Position numbers and translations under genes: made by a program
Notes under the pieces: model-generated
Databases searched by the model: none
Told to the model about the DNA's origin: nothing
Seen by the model: only the letters and a program-made list of their open reading frames with translations
Source: Progne subis subis
Lineage: Eukaryota; Chordata; Aves; Passeriformes; Hirundinidae
Direction: 5' to 3'
NCBI GenBank assembly: GCA_022316685.1
Contig: JAKJHU010000030.1
Coordinates: forward strand, 16,448,018 to 16,512,017
Length of the DNA: 64,000 nt
In this document: positions 13,460 through 26,633 of the stretch, in pieces
Position numbering within the stretch: the stretch's first letter is position 1
How the letters are laid out: the number at the start of each line of letters is the position of its first letter

Positions 13460-14038
13460 CAACAAAAATAGCTAGCAAAAAAAAATTAGTTTATTTGTGA
13501 TTTTAAGTTAGTTGTATACACAGATAAATTGTTTCATTTTACATAATTAAGAATAAACTCATCAAGGGCTGCCCTGTTTGAAAACAAACTAAAATTTGAT
13601 ACCAAAGGTACTGTGATGGCTTGAAGGAACTGCAAAGTCAAACTGTCTGTAAACAAAGTTAAATTAACAGCTGCGGTAATTTTGCCCCGAAGCAAAAAAG
13701 GTAAAGGATGCACACTATGGAAAGACCAAAGCTGGTGTAAAGGATTTTGTTCTCTGTATTCAAAAATGTTAGTTACATTACCATCTTCCAGTCTGATGTC
13801 TTCTTCAATTTCATGATCCCAGACAGTAGGACAAACCAAGAAAAATACATATGTGCCTAACGACAGACCACCTTTAAAATTTGCTAATGCTTTTGTTTCA
13901 CTGAAGATTTGCTTTCATATGCAGTCAGTTTAAAAATCTGAAATATTTGGTTTTTACAACTACAAATAATAAAAAAGTCTTATTTCGTATGCTCTGCCAG
14001 ATTGAAAAATTAAAATCTAAAGTGTTTTGTTCTAACAA
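13460..14038. other. AT-rich non-coding segment with FOX-type motif
   Basis: An antisense open frame of 101 codons (13,534-13,839) has no recognisable domain. Inside it, TGTAAACA (13,648-13,655, a forkhead consensus) is followed by GTTAAATTAAC (13,658-13,668, palindromic arms) and CAGCTG. This is a plausible transcription-factor cluster, but one chance cluster per several kb is expected. Confidence 0.3.
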
Positions 14039-14087
14039 TAAAAAAAAATAAAATTAAAAAAAAAAAAAAAAAGGGAAAAAAAAAAAA
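14039..14087. repeat. A-rich tract
   Basis: Interrupted poly(A) with single T and GGG interruptions; low complexity. Confidence 0.9.
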
Positions 14088-15440
14088 GGCTTAACTCTGG
14101 ATCACTGGAAGTATCATTTTGTATCTCCTTTGGTTCAGAGGAGCACCTTAAGTTCCTCCTGATGCTCTTGATGACAAAAACTTACTTTTCTTGGACTTCC
14201 ATGTATTTCCATGAGGGAGACGGTACTCAATGTAGTTCTGGGGAGAGTAATTTAATATCAATGTAACAGTCTCTTTACTCAGCACTCTCCCCATTCAGTT
14301 TTCATCAGTTTCCTTCTCTACATTTCCCTTTCCCTGATGGTAATAAAAAGCTTGTGTTTTTCCATAGTGAGGATCACGGGCTGGCATGATGCCAAGGAAG
14401 AAGCTGCCATGTTTTCTGCAAACACTCCAGGGCACATAGCTGAGAGGATGAGGGAGAGTCAAATAAATAAATTACACTAGATACCACTTTCACTGACCCC
14501 ATGACATCTCTGTCTGAAGATGGACATCTACAGAGTGAGGGGAAAAAACAGCCTTGGCTTCCAACAGCAGTAAAGACCTAAATATGTGATATGTGTCATA
14601 TGTACTACCTCTGGTTTAAAACTAGATTTTTTTTTTTTTTTTTTTTTAATGATACTGCTGCGATTCTCTTATTCATATTTACTGATAACACATCAGCCAT
14701 AAAACCCACTGATTTCTTCTGTATTCTTTATGATCATTCTGAAGACTCATGGACCGTGGCTGCTATACTGAGCTGCTAGCTGGGTGGAAACTGCAGTGGT
14801 GGGTCCTGTCTGTCTTTGACAGGAGGTGTATTTCAGTCTCTGTTTTTCACCACAGTAAACAGACAAGGACAGTGGCCCTCCCAGATGTCTGCATTTCTCC
14901 CCTGTGCTGGGGAAGTCCACGGAGAAAGTACTCATTAGCACAGCATATGAGTCTCTCTGAGCCTGGAGGAGTGGGGTAGGAAGATGTTATTAATTTAGTC
15001 AGTGCTGTGCAGCTTGCAGAAACACTGTCAGCTTCTGCCTACACATATCTCACCTCCTATTGTTAAAGAAATTACAGCTGCTGAAAGAGATGAAAAAGTA
15101 ACTCATTTCTTTTCTGGCTTTCATAGTAATAAGGCAAATCTGATTCTCCTTGACACTGTAGTACGTCTCTGCTTTTCGGGCTGGGGTCTTTTGGGGTAGC
15201 AGTGGGGACATGATTCTCTGCACAGGTGCTATCAGTGAAAGTTGCTAGCCTATTTTAGTGGCTCTGACTGCACTGACCACATTTGTTTGGGTGTATCACT
15301 CATTCAAGGTGATATACCCAAGACTAATCAGTATCTAGTTAGTGCTTTCCTGTTTCTCACTTGTGGAAGGCCAGAAACCTGCAAAGCTGTGGAGAGGTCA
15401 AGTGGAACTTTCAGCAGAAATTTCTGAAGGTAGCTGTGAG
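14088..15440. other. Intergenic DNA, no gene recognised
   Basis: Non-coding. It contains a T-run of about 20 at 14,627-14,647. Overlapping sense and antisense frames at 14,747-14,979 have no domain. Confidence 0.45.
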
Positions 15441-15945
15441 TTCATAGACACGTGGAATGGCTTGAGTTGGAAGAGACCTTAAGGATTACTTAGTTCCAAC
15501 TCCCTGCCATGGGCAGGGACACCTTTCACGAGACCAAATTTTTCAAAGCCCAGTCCAATCTGACCTTGAACACTTCCAGGGATAAGGCAGATATAACTTC
15601 TCTGAGCAACCTGTTGCAGTGTCTCACCACACTCAGTGAAGAATTTCATCCTGATCTCCAATCTAGACCCACTCTCAGTTTAAATCCATCTCCCCTCATC
15701 TTATCCCTACAACCCCTTGTCAAAAGTCCCTCTCCTGCTTTCTTGTAGGCCCTTGTTAGTTACTGGAAGGTGCTGTAAATTCTCTTCTCCGGGCTGAATA
15801 ACCCAAATTCCTTCAGCCTTTCCTCACAGCAGAGGTGCTCCAGCCTTCATGGTCTCCTCTGGACTCATCATATTCATGGCCTCCTCTGGACATGTTCTGG
15901 TAGGTCCATGTCTTTCTTATGTTGTGGGGCCCAGAGCTGGACCCA
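15441..15945 (-). mobile_element. CR1 LINE 3' region fragment
   Basis: About 500 bp of CR1 in antisense orientation. Read on +, it opens with the reverse complement of the family's 3' end (tcatagacacgtggaatgg, ttggaagagacctt) and runs on through the familiar CR1 reverse-complement text (ccaactccctgccatgggc, ctgagcaacctgttgcagtg, ccttcagcctttcctcac). It is 5'-truncated and mutated, and the open frames over it are fragments without function. It lies about 3 kb upstream of the MYC start site. Confidence 0.92.
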
Positions 15946-17389
15946 CTATAATGTTCATGGTGACCCTATGATTATTAGACAGCTTATTGTCCTCTGAAAA
16001 AGAAACTGCAAATGTCTAGATGTCTCCTGAGAACAGAACATGCAGTAGGTGGCACAGGCACACAGCACATTATGTGTCAGGAGTTTCCAGAGAGGGGGTG
16101 CAAGAGCTTTTCCCACCATCTCATCTTCTCTCTCAGGTTTTGCTTTCATTTCTGCTTCTCACAGGTTCCCACCCTTCCATCACACATAAATTCCACCTGG
16201 GGTCCCAGCTCAGTCCCCTCCCATTTCCTATTGATCACTAAATATTTCCATGTCAAAACAATCGCGTTGACTCTGCTGTCACTGTCACCTTAATTTTATA
16301 CTTCTGCATTTATTCTTTCACTGTAACAGCTATTTGTCAAAATGTTACTGTTTCCAGTTCACAACTTGCCTCTGCTCTTTTTCAGCTGGGGTTGAACATA
16401 AGAAATTATAGCAAAAAGAAAAAGAAAAAAATACATATACATATATATATATATAAAAATATATATAAAATCTACACTAAAACTCCCTCATAAGATCCAT
16501 GCTGGTGTTCCTCAGAGTTAGCTCCTCAACAAAAAGTGAAGTCACAGTCTGCACAAGCCTGGAGAAATCTTGTAGTATATTTTAAAGACAGTTTCCTTCA
16601 GTTTCCTCTGAAGGCTGTATTGTTTCAATAGCTCATTTCTCCCAGTCTTCCCTTCCTGTTTTTCCATTCTTATGAACACAGGGTATTTTAAGAGTCCATC
16701 TCCTCATGTTACTTATTCCTCTCCACTTTAAGTCATAACCCTCTGTGATATTATTTACAGTTAATTGCTCTGCCTGTGATTCTACTACAACCATGAATGG
16801 GATCATGATTTTCAACCCTATCTGTACCAGAGCAATTTCAAAATATTTCACCTATTACCAGCTCCATCTGAACTTTAATGGCTTTTACAATTTTGAGGAC
16901 ATTTATTGTGTATCTGGCGTAACTGATGCTATCCCTAAATAGACAAGTGCCCACCTCGTATTTTACACGAGTTTGAACTAGAGTAATTTGTATCTTGCAC
17001 GTTTCTGGCCTGCCTTTAGTCATATTACTGCCATTTACAGCAGCAAGGTTTGCTATGGACAGAGGGGGATATTATTTAAAAATAGCGCAATGTATTTTAA
17101 GCCATTTCTGAGCAAGGGTATGGACATCCCGTTCTGGAAATGTCAGTAGGTGAAATATCTACACCATGCTTATGCCACGGCTCTTGTTTTGTCACACTCT
17201 GCGTAAAACTGTCCTTCCTTTTATCAACAGGACACGGGAGAGGAGATGGTCCGCGCTTCCTTGGGGCCCTTTGCTCCCTGAGGACTGCGATGTTTGCATA
17301 CACTCTGCTTGGCGAGACGCTCTCCATAAGACACGGTCGGGAAAGCAAGATGAGCGAGGGTTCTTTTGTTTTGCTTAGTTTTGGGTCGG
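15946..17389. other. MYC-proximal upstream DNA
   Basis: Non-coding flank between the CR1 copy and the CpG island. It holds an A- and TA-rich microsatellite at about 16,415-16,470 and repeat-free AT-rich sequence up to the island. A MEF2-like TTAAAAATAG sits at 17,076-17,085. Short open frames have no recognisable domain. The repeat-free 16,730-17,150 stretch is a reasonable place for conserved upstream elements, but this cannot be shown from one sequence. Confidence 0.4.
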
Positions 17390-18480
17390 TTCGGTTCTGT
17401 TTTCGGAGGCTGGCGGCGCAGCCCGGGGCGCGGCGGGGCCCGGGGGTCGCGGCGGCCGCAGGTGGCGCGGGGGCGGCGGCCGGCAGGGGGCGCGCTGGCC
17501 CCGCGGAAGCGGCGCGGCCGCCGTGGGAACGCGGGGCCGCCCGGCGCCGGCGGCGCCCGACGCGCACGGGCCGGGGTCCCTCGGCACGGGGGTGCCTCCG
17601 CCCGGGGGTCCCTCCGCCCCGCGGGGCGGCCCCGCGCTCCGCAGTCGCAGCCCCGAGGGCTTGTGTTCGCGTGTGCTTAGCAAAATGCTAGGAAGCGGGG
17701 AATAAATACACATACAGGCGTAGGACATCCCGGCGGGCTGCCCGCGGTGAGAACGGCGGAGCCGCCTGGAAGCGTTTAGGGGGCACAACGGAGCGCACCT
17801 CCACCTCCCTCGAGTGCGGAGGCCAGCGCGGGGAGGTGGTGGCAGGATGCGCGGGGCGTAGCCCGACGGAGGCTGGCGGCTGCCCCGGGGGACGGGGAAA
17901 ATAGCAGGTGCGAGAACTGCGGGAGGGGGTCGGCCACGCCCGGGAGGGTCGCCGGCGGCTGAAGGTTCGTCGGAGGCGGGGTCCCCGCGGGATCCCTCCG
18001 CGATGGGGAACGGGGATAGGAGGGAGCGCCCCGTCGCAGCTCTATAGCCGCCGCCGCTCTGCGTCCTCCCGGGCTGACCGAAAGGGGGGAGGTCACCGCG
18101 GAGCGAGAGGACGTGGTCGGAGTGGCGGGCGGCACAAGCCGGGGCGGGGGCATACGCGGGGACCGCCAAAGGGAGAGTGTCTGCAAGGTGACCCCCGTGG
18201 GATTCTGCCTCCGCCCTCTCCCGGTTTAATCCCCTGCAGACGCCGGCAGAGGCGGGATAATCAAGCGGCAACCGGGTTGGGGGGTGCCCGAGCTACACAC
18301 GCTCCTTTGTGCCGGGAGCCCGCGCTTCCCCCGCTGCCCCTCGGCCACCGCTCTGCGCTGCCCTGAGGTGCCGGAGCCTCACCGAGGGGCGGATGAAGCC
18401 CCTTCGCCGCCGCCAACGGGGTTACCGCGCTCTCCTCTGCGGGAACGCCAGCGGGAGGAGGGGAGCGGCGAGGAGCTGCC

Positions 18481-18615
18481 TTTAATTCCTGATAGTATTT
18501 TTTTATTTTTTTTTTTTTTTACTATGTTTACTTCCGACTTCTCCGTGCGCGGCTCGTAGTAAAAGACAGGAAAAAAAAAAAAAAAAAAAAAAAAAGTAAA
18601 ATAAATAAAAAGGGC
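18481..18615. promoter_or_regulatory. MYC: AT-rich, melt-prone segment inside MYC promoter
   Basis: An AT-rich interval inside the CpG island, 300-430 bp upstream of the inferred start. It has a T-tract (18,498-18,520), a 32-nt loop flanked by TTTTACTA (18,517-18,524) and TAGTAAAA (18,557-18,564), then an A-tract (18,571-18,595). The T- and A-tracts can pair as a long imperfect stem. It recalls the single-stranded FUSE element upstream of human MYC in kind, not in sequence or distance. Confidence 0.4.
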
Positions 18616-18657
18616 CGCGGAGCGCGGCATCGCGGCATCGCTTCTCCCGGCGCAGCT

Positions 18658-18766
18658 CCCTCCCTCCCTGCTTCCCGCCCGGCCGGCGGAGGCGGGGGCA
18701 GAGCGCGGCCGCGGATCTCTGCGCAGCGCGGAGCGGAGCGGCGGGGCCGGCCCTCAGCGCGCCCTC
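18658..18766. promoter_or_regulatory. MYC: CCCTC repeats, candidate CTCF region
   Basis: Overlapping CCCTC units lie at 18,658-18,670, and two more start at 18,751 and 18,762, 11 bp apart. CTCF was originally purified through spaced CCCTC repeats in the 5' flank of chicken MYC, so these are obvious candidates. I cannot show that they are the orthologous footprint. A TTCCCGCC motif at 18,672-18,679 resembles an E2F site. Confidence 0.35.
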
Positions 18767-18837
18767 CCGCGGCCGCCGTGCGCAGCCTGCGCGGCTGCCG
18801 GGGGCGGGCGGGAGCGCGGCGGGGCCCCGCGGTGCTG

Positions 18838-18868
18838 CCCCCGCCCCCGCGGCCGCTCCCCCCGCCCC
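18838..18868 (-). promoter_or_regulatory. MYC: C-rich tract with G-quadruplex potential on - strand
   Basis: Four C-runs of 5, 5, 6 and 4 residues lie just 5' of the TATA-like box, so the - strand carries four G-runs with loops of 1, 9 and 1 nt. A second G-rich cluster is on the + strand at 18,800-18,824. Position and composition parallel the nuclease-hypersensitive CT element of mammalian MYC; quadruplex formation is inferred. Confidence 0.45.
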
Positions 18869-18878
18869 TCGCCGGCGC

Positions 18879-18884
18879 TTTAAA
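18879..18884 (+). promoter_or_regulatory. MYC: TATA-like box of MYC
   Basis: TTTAAA directly follows the C-rich tract and is the only TATA-like hexamer close to exon 1. It predicts a start site near 18,910. Additional start sites, as in other vertebrate MYC genes, are likely but not resolved. Confidence 0.5.
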
Positions 18885-18909
18885 GGAGGAAAAGCAACTA
18901 AACTTCTAT

Positions 18910-19199
18910 TGTACCGGCCAGCGCGCCGCGCCGCCCCGGACTAGCGACCGACCGCGCCGGGAGGCGGCTGCTCCGCCGCTCCGTGGGGTTTATCAAACCG
19001 TGGTGGGAAGAAGAGACCTCCATTCTCCCGGCGTTTTGTCTATTTTTTTTTTTTTTCTTTTTTTTTTTTTTTTCCTAAATTTTTTTCCCGTCCTTTCCGG
19101 CGGTTCTTTTTATCAGCTATCCATTTTCCCCTCGTTGTTTCCACACCGCCTGCAATAATCGCCTCGCTACGTCTCGCAGCTGGCGCGTTGGAGAAGCCG
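18910..19199 (+). other. MYC: MYC exon 1 (5' UTR)
   Basis: The 3' end is set by a strong donor, CCG|GTGAGT, with GTGAGT at 19,200-19,205. The 5' end is estimated from the TATA-like box. The exon contains no ATG, as expected for the non-coding MYC leader. The MYC reading frame, traced back across the splice, stays open as far as a TAG at 18,942-18,944. A polypyrimidine run of 14 T, C, 16 T lies at 19,043-19,073. The in-frame TTG at 19,188-19,190 has G at -3 and +4 and is the only well-placed near-cognate start. Confidence 0.7.
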
Positions 19200-20111
19200 G
19201 TGAGTTGCGGGGCTCTTCGCTTCCCATCACTCGATTCCCGCGGTTGTGGCGTTTGGATTGACACGGGCTGGTGACACCCGGGCTGCTGGCGGGGCTGCGC
19301 TCCGCGGACGTGGATACCGACTGTCCCTCCCGACGGACGCTCTTCTCTGCCGGGGCTCCGGCCGTTCCCAACCTTTTTCCTGCGCTCGGATTTTAATTTA
19401 ATTTTTTTGGGGGGGAGGGGAGTATTTGCTTCTCGTGCATGCGCGGGCAGGGTAGGATTGTTGAATATCTTGCTTATGCATGTACATATAGATATATATG
19501 TCTATATATATATGCGGGTAGATATGTATATATGACAAGATTTGGCAAAGTTTGCCAAGGTCGCTGCTTGTCCCCGCGCGGTGCCAGCACGCCCAGGTGG
19601 GTGGCTGAGGAACAGTCCGGCTCCCGGCTGGCAGCCGCCGGGCGCTCGGGACCCCTTCCCTCCGGGACGCGGGATAGGGATGCCGCTGAGGTCCCGGGAG
19701 GGAAGGAGCTCCATGCCGGAGCCATGCCTCATATGAGCGGCGGCGGCCGGGAGCCGAGCTGAGCCCAGCCGAGCCGTGCGGCTGAGCTGTCCGCAGCCCC
19801 TCCGGGGCAGCGGGGAGGGTGGTCCGGGAGTCGGCAGCCGACCCCCTCGGTAGGTCAAATCGCGCCGCCCAATTGTCCCGCCACACTCCGAACGGGGTGA
19901 AGGAGGGTCCTTTAAAAAAAAAAATAAAATTATTATGTATGTATATATATATATATTATTACTAAACGCGACTGCGCATTTCCCTGCCGGCCCGGCGTGG
20001 GGAGCCGGGAGGGAGCGCTGCGCACCGGGGGGCCGGTAGCTCCGCCGAAGCCGGGGGGAGCCGACCTCCACGGCTCACCCGGGTGCCCCCTCTCCCCCCT
20101 CCCTCTCGTAG
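19200..20111 (+). other. MYC: MYC intron 1
   Basis: A GT-AG intron of 912 nt, with GTGAGT at its 5' end and a pyrimidine-rich CCCTCTCGTAG acceptor ending at 20,111. It is GC-rich apart from TA-rich microsatellites at about 19,485-19,535 and 19,935-19,962. Open frames here on both strands are by-products. Confidence 0.75.
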
Positions 20112-22453
<2,342 letters not shown>

Positions 22454-22835
22454 GAACTCTTGAGCATCCCTCAAAATAATGCAAACTAGACTGAAACTAT
22501 GATAAAATATTAATGATTCTAATATCTGTCATGGACTACGCAGTCCATCGAGTATGGAACTATTGCAATTGCATGCTGTGCGATTTAACTTGAGACTACA
22601 CAACCTTGGCTGAAACTCCCAAGGGTTTGGCCAGAACCTCCAAACTGCCTCATAATTGATACTTTGGACATAAGGGACGATGGGACATTCTTCATGCTTG
22701 GGGATGAACTTTTCAATTTTTTTTCTTTTAAAATTTTGTATTTAAGGCATTTTTTCATATGAGAATCCAAAAGAAAAAAGTTGTCCCCAGTTTGCTGTAT
22801 ATATTTACACATCATATTGCCATGTAAATACCTTT

Positions 22836-22841
22836 AATAAA
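22836..22841 (+). terminator. MYC: MYC polyadenylation signal 1
   Basis: Canonical AATAAA about 385 nt after the stop codon. Cleavage is expected 15-25 nt further on. Confidence 0.8.
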
Positions 22842-23006
22842 GCCTTTATAGAAAAATGTGCAACATTAATACGCAACAGTTGTGGCAACTGGATTTATAC
22901 TTGTCTTGAATTTCTGTGCCATAACATTTCACTATTTTGGTTTTGTTGGTTTTTTATTTAAGTACTTCTTTCCTTTTAAAAATGATTTTTATTTTGTTTT
23001 TAGATA

Positions 23007-23012
23007 AATAAA
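23007..23012 (+). terminator. MYC: MYC polyadenylation signal 2
   Basis: A second AATAAA lies 171 nt downstream of the first. Two tandem signals are also known in mammalian MYC, so alternative 3' ends are plausible. Confidence 0.65.
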
Positions 23013-23035
23013 TATTTGGCCAAAATATAATTAGC

Positions 23036-26000
23036 TAAATCCTGTGTAAAGACTTCACTTTATCTCCCGCTGTTGTCATTAGATGTCTATTTCCATGATA
23101 TTCCTTTTTCTGTCATCCTGGCAGTGACCTGACTGAAGTCAAAGGGGGGGTTGGATAAGGAGGAATGGTGATAGTTCCTACAGCTTAGTAGGGACTCGTT
23201 TCTTGCTCCCACCCCATCTCTTAATTCAGATGGTGGTAGCAATGCCTGTGTTGGTCATGGTCATATGCCCGCTGAAAGTAAAACCGTAGTGGTGTATTTT
23301 TTCACTGATCACCCCAGTATATAGGCTCTGCATTCCTTCCACATACATATAATTACATTTTCAGGGCATGACCTTCATTCTGCACTAGGGACATAGCCAT
23401 GTACTTTGAGGGCTGCTTTGTAGTAGGCTCACCTTAATTGCTTCCTGTTTGATTTTAACAGAAGTTAAAGAGGATAAGAAAATAAACTGAGATGGTGACT
23501 GTTGAAGTGGTTAAAACAACAGAGCGGTTTCCCTTTTTAAGTGCTGAAATCAGCAGAGCCAATCTTCTTAGTCAAACACCTTAACACTTTATTAATGTGA
23601 ATAGTTACTTGGGATTTCAAGGGATGCAAAGTTCAAGGACAGAGAAAAGGGAGCAAAGGAAAAGGAGAGCTATTTCTCACTTGAAGAATATGCTCAGACA
23701 GATTCCTAACATTTGCCAGACATACTAAATAATATTTACATTCAGGACTTGTCTCATGATCAGCTTCAGATGGGCCAAAAGGTACTTGCTTGACACAGCT
23801 CCTGAAGAATAGATTTGCTCTTTTGTCCCGTTTTCACCCTCTTAACACCACTTAGGTCATGACTTCAGCAACAAATCAATGAGCCCTTTGATGTGGAGGA
23901 AGAATGTGTTTTTCAAAAACTTGCACTTTTTTGATTTTCATGATTCCCGTTAAATACATATTTGCTTGGCTTCTAACCATTAGAGGAGCAGTGCTGCCAG
24001 ATAGCACCGGTGCCAGCCACTGAACTGGGACCAGGGGGTCAGGTTTTCTATTGTTTTTGAGTTCAGAGTGGTAAGAGGAACGGTTGGGTGTGGGGGTGTG
24101 TGGGATAGGGCAGGTAGCACTATGTAGACAGGGCAGCTGCCAAAGGTCTCTGTTCTGCAAAGCCCTGGGTATCTGTCTCGACAATCTTCCATGAGCGAGT
24201 TTAGAAGGAACGTAAGTGTGTAAATCCTGTTTGATGGAGGGCTTTAGGTGTTCTAAGGTTTCTTGTGGGGGGAAAAAAATCCCCATTCTGCTAAAAAAAA
24301 GGACAAAGCAAGTCCTTTCTCTTAATTTTTTTTTTTTTTTTTTTTCCCTCACCCTCTGTAACTGGGTTTATAGAAGTGGTCTGCAGCTGTTTTTTTCCAG
24401 TGTGTGATTCAGATAGTCACTTATGAGGAAAAAGAATTATGTGAAACTGTTAATGGTATCTGAACTGTAAATCAGGACAACTTGCAGCTATGAATAACAT
24501 AAAAGTTCTGCCTTTTATTAGGATATCTAATTTTAAAAATACATTAATTTCATTTGCCCTTTGGTTGCTCCCTATATTAGATATTGCTTCAGAACAGAAG
24601 CAAGATGTTGTTCAAGAATTTATAACTGCAACTCCATCCTCCAAAACAAGCCAGGAGGTATAGATCCATCCTCAAAAACTGAAAAAAGGTCACCTTTGAG
24701 TCCCAGTTTCGTGTCTTAGCAAAACCCCCTGTCTTCTTCCTGTTAAATGAGGATAGACCACAATGATGAACCTCTTCTTATTTGTCAGCTTCTTATATCA
24801 TTTGGTGAATGGCTTTGAGCTTTTTCTTCTATCTGTAGAAGTCCTTCGTCTTTTGATGAATAGGATACTTGCAGTTACTTAATTTCTTACTTTCATCTTT
24901 TAATTGAGCATCAGTTCCTCTTGCCACTTTCCTACTGGAAAAAAATATGGTCTTATGGGATGACACTTCATATTTATGACATTTCTTACTTTGTTGTAGG
25001 ACTGAAAAGTACCTAAATAACGCAATTAAAAAAAAAAAAAAAAAAAAAAATACCACAAGCTGTGGGTACTGGGTTGAGAAACTTCTTCTGGTCATTAAAT
25101 TGCTGCTGGAATAAAGAGGAACATGGCTTCCACTTTCCAACTCCTTACCAGAGATTAGCACATTTGGAAGGCACAAACATCTCACAGGAGTTTCTGGGCT
25201 GGATTCAGTTAGTAGTGCATTGTATCTAGACAGGAAGGTGTTGGGTTTTGCTGCTGTTTTGGAGCAATAGAGAAGATAAGCTTACAAACTCTGCATCTGA
25301 GCCTTGAAATGAAGTGCAGAATTTACAGTGCTTGCCGAAGAGCTGTACCAAAGCTCTACTTGAAATACAAGGAGCATTTTTAACTTCACTTTTCTGCTCC
25401 TCTGCTTTCACAGGACACTTCAAGCTACTTCTCTTCCAGAAGAACTTTAGGCAAAAATGTGGCATCAAAGGAAACTAGAAACAAGCCATCATGGTGAAAA
25501 GAAGATTTCCTTTATCATATACCCTCACTGATGGAATTTAATTAAATATTTTGAGTATTCCATCTTAATTTTTATTTTTGTGCTTGAATTTTGTCTTTCC
25601 AGCCAAGTTATCATGTAAGTGGCTTCAATGTTTCAATACAGAATATGCTAGGGGAGAACTGGGATGTATAAAAGAACCCATGTCTGCTTAATTCACCTCC
25701 CACCAGAATCTGTAGAAATTCCATGTTTCTTCCAGAGAAACAAATTTGCACCAGTGGAGGATGCTCTTGAAAATTTTATCTACCTATAAAGAAATCACTT
25801 TACTTGTCTGTACGTAAGCACTCGTGCTCATGAAGCACTTTGCAACCCTTGCAGGCAGTTTGAGAGATGACAAACATTTCATCAGAAATGAAGGAAGAAT
25901 GCAGGAAAGGGAGAATTTCAGGAAAGTGGAATAGAATAACTGTAAACTGGAAATAAGCCAGGCCACTGCAGCTGAAATCTGAATTTATTCAAAACAGAAG

Positions 26001-26633
26001 GTGGAGGTGGTTGTTTCATCTACAGAGATGAACTATCTTCTAATATGTTGGATTTTTTTTTTTTTTTAATTGATTTTTGTTAGAATCATCTGCCAAGGAA
26101 TTAACAGAAAAATAAAACTGAACTATAAGGGATCCTAACATGAGCACACAGCTTGGGGAGACAGGATTTACTTCCCAGCTTACAGGTTTGCTATTCCTTT
26201 ATTTTGAAAGGACGTTTATGGGAGCTTCTAAAAAAAGGCTCTGATGACTGAGAACTAAGCCCTAGTTTCCCCCTGTTGTTTCCAGGCAGATGCGGCCTAA
26301 ACTTGCCTATAAAAGAAAGTGAGATCAATAAATGGGATAGATAAACTGCAGAAGCCAGATTTCATTTCCAGTACAAAACATTTGATGTTCAGCAGGTTTT
26401 ACCTACCTTTGTATCATTCACTTATCTCAGGCATAGCTGTAAGAGTCAGTGGGGACAGGCAGTAAAAAAATGTTATCCAAGATTCAGAGCAGCAGCTAGA
26501 AAGTCAAAGGGGATTTTTTCCCCCCCTAATTTAAGCATTCATCTTCTACGTAGATCTTGAATGAAGGGAAGGTGCAAGGATTTGGAGTACCTTGCTTATA
26601 GCCGTGAATTCAGCCATGTAAGCAATTCCCTTT
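23036..26633. other. MYC 3' flank, no gene recognised
   Basis: Non-coding. It holds T-runs at 24,327-24,344 and 26,049-26,067 and an A23 run at 25,028-25,050. Antisense open frames at 23,876-24,352 and 24,829-25,185 run through homopolymers and have no domain. Confidence 0.45.

Larger units (their letters stand above)
22454..23035 (+). other. MYC: MYC 3' UTR
   Basis: AT-rich trailer following the stop codon, with U-rich and AUUUA-like stretches (for example the T-rich run around 22,710-22,760). Such sequence is typical of rapidly turned-over MYC mRNA. It ends after one of two polyadenylation signals, giving trailers of about 400 or 580 nt. The antisense frame at 22,585-22,815 is a by-product. 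Confidence 0.8.

Noticed and set aside
17375..18271. 298-codon antisense frame in the MYC CpG island
   Set aside because: Pro/Arg/Ala-rich with no domain, and several other frames on both strands are open over the same bases. It is typical of CpG islands.
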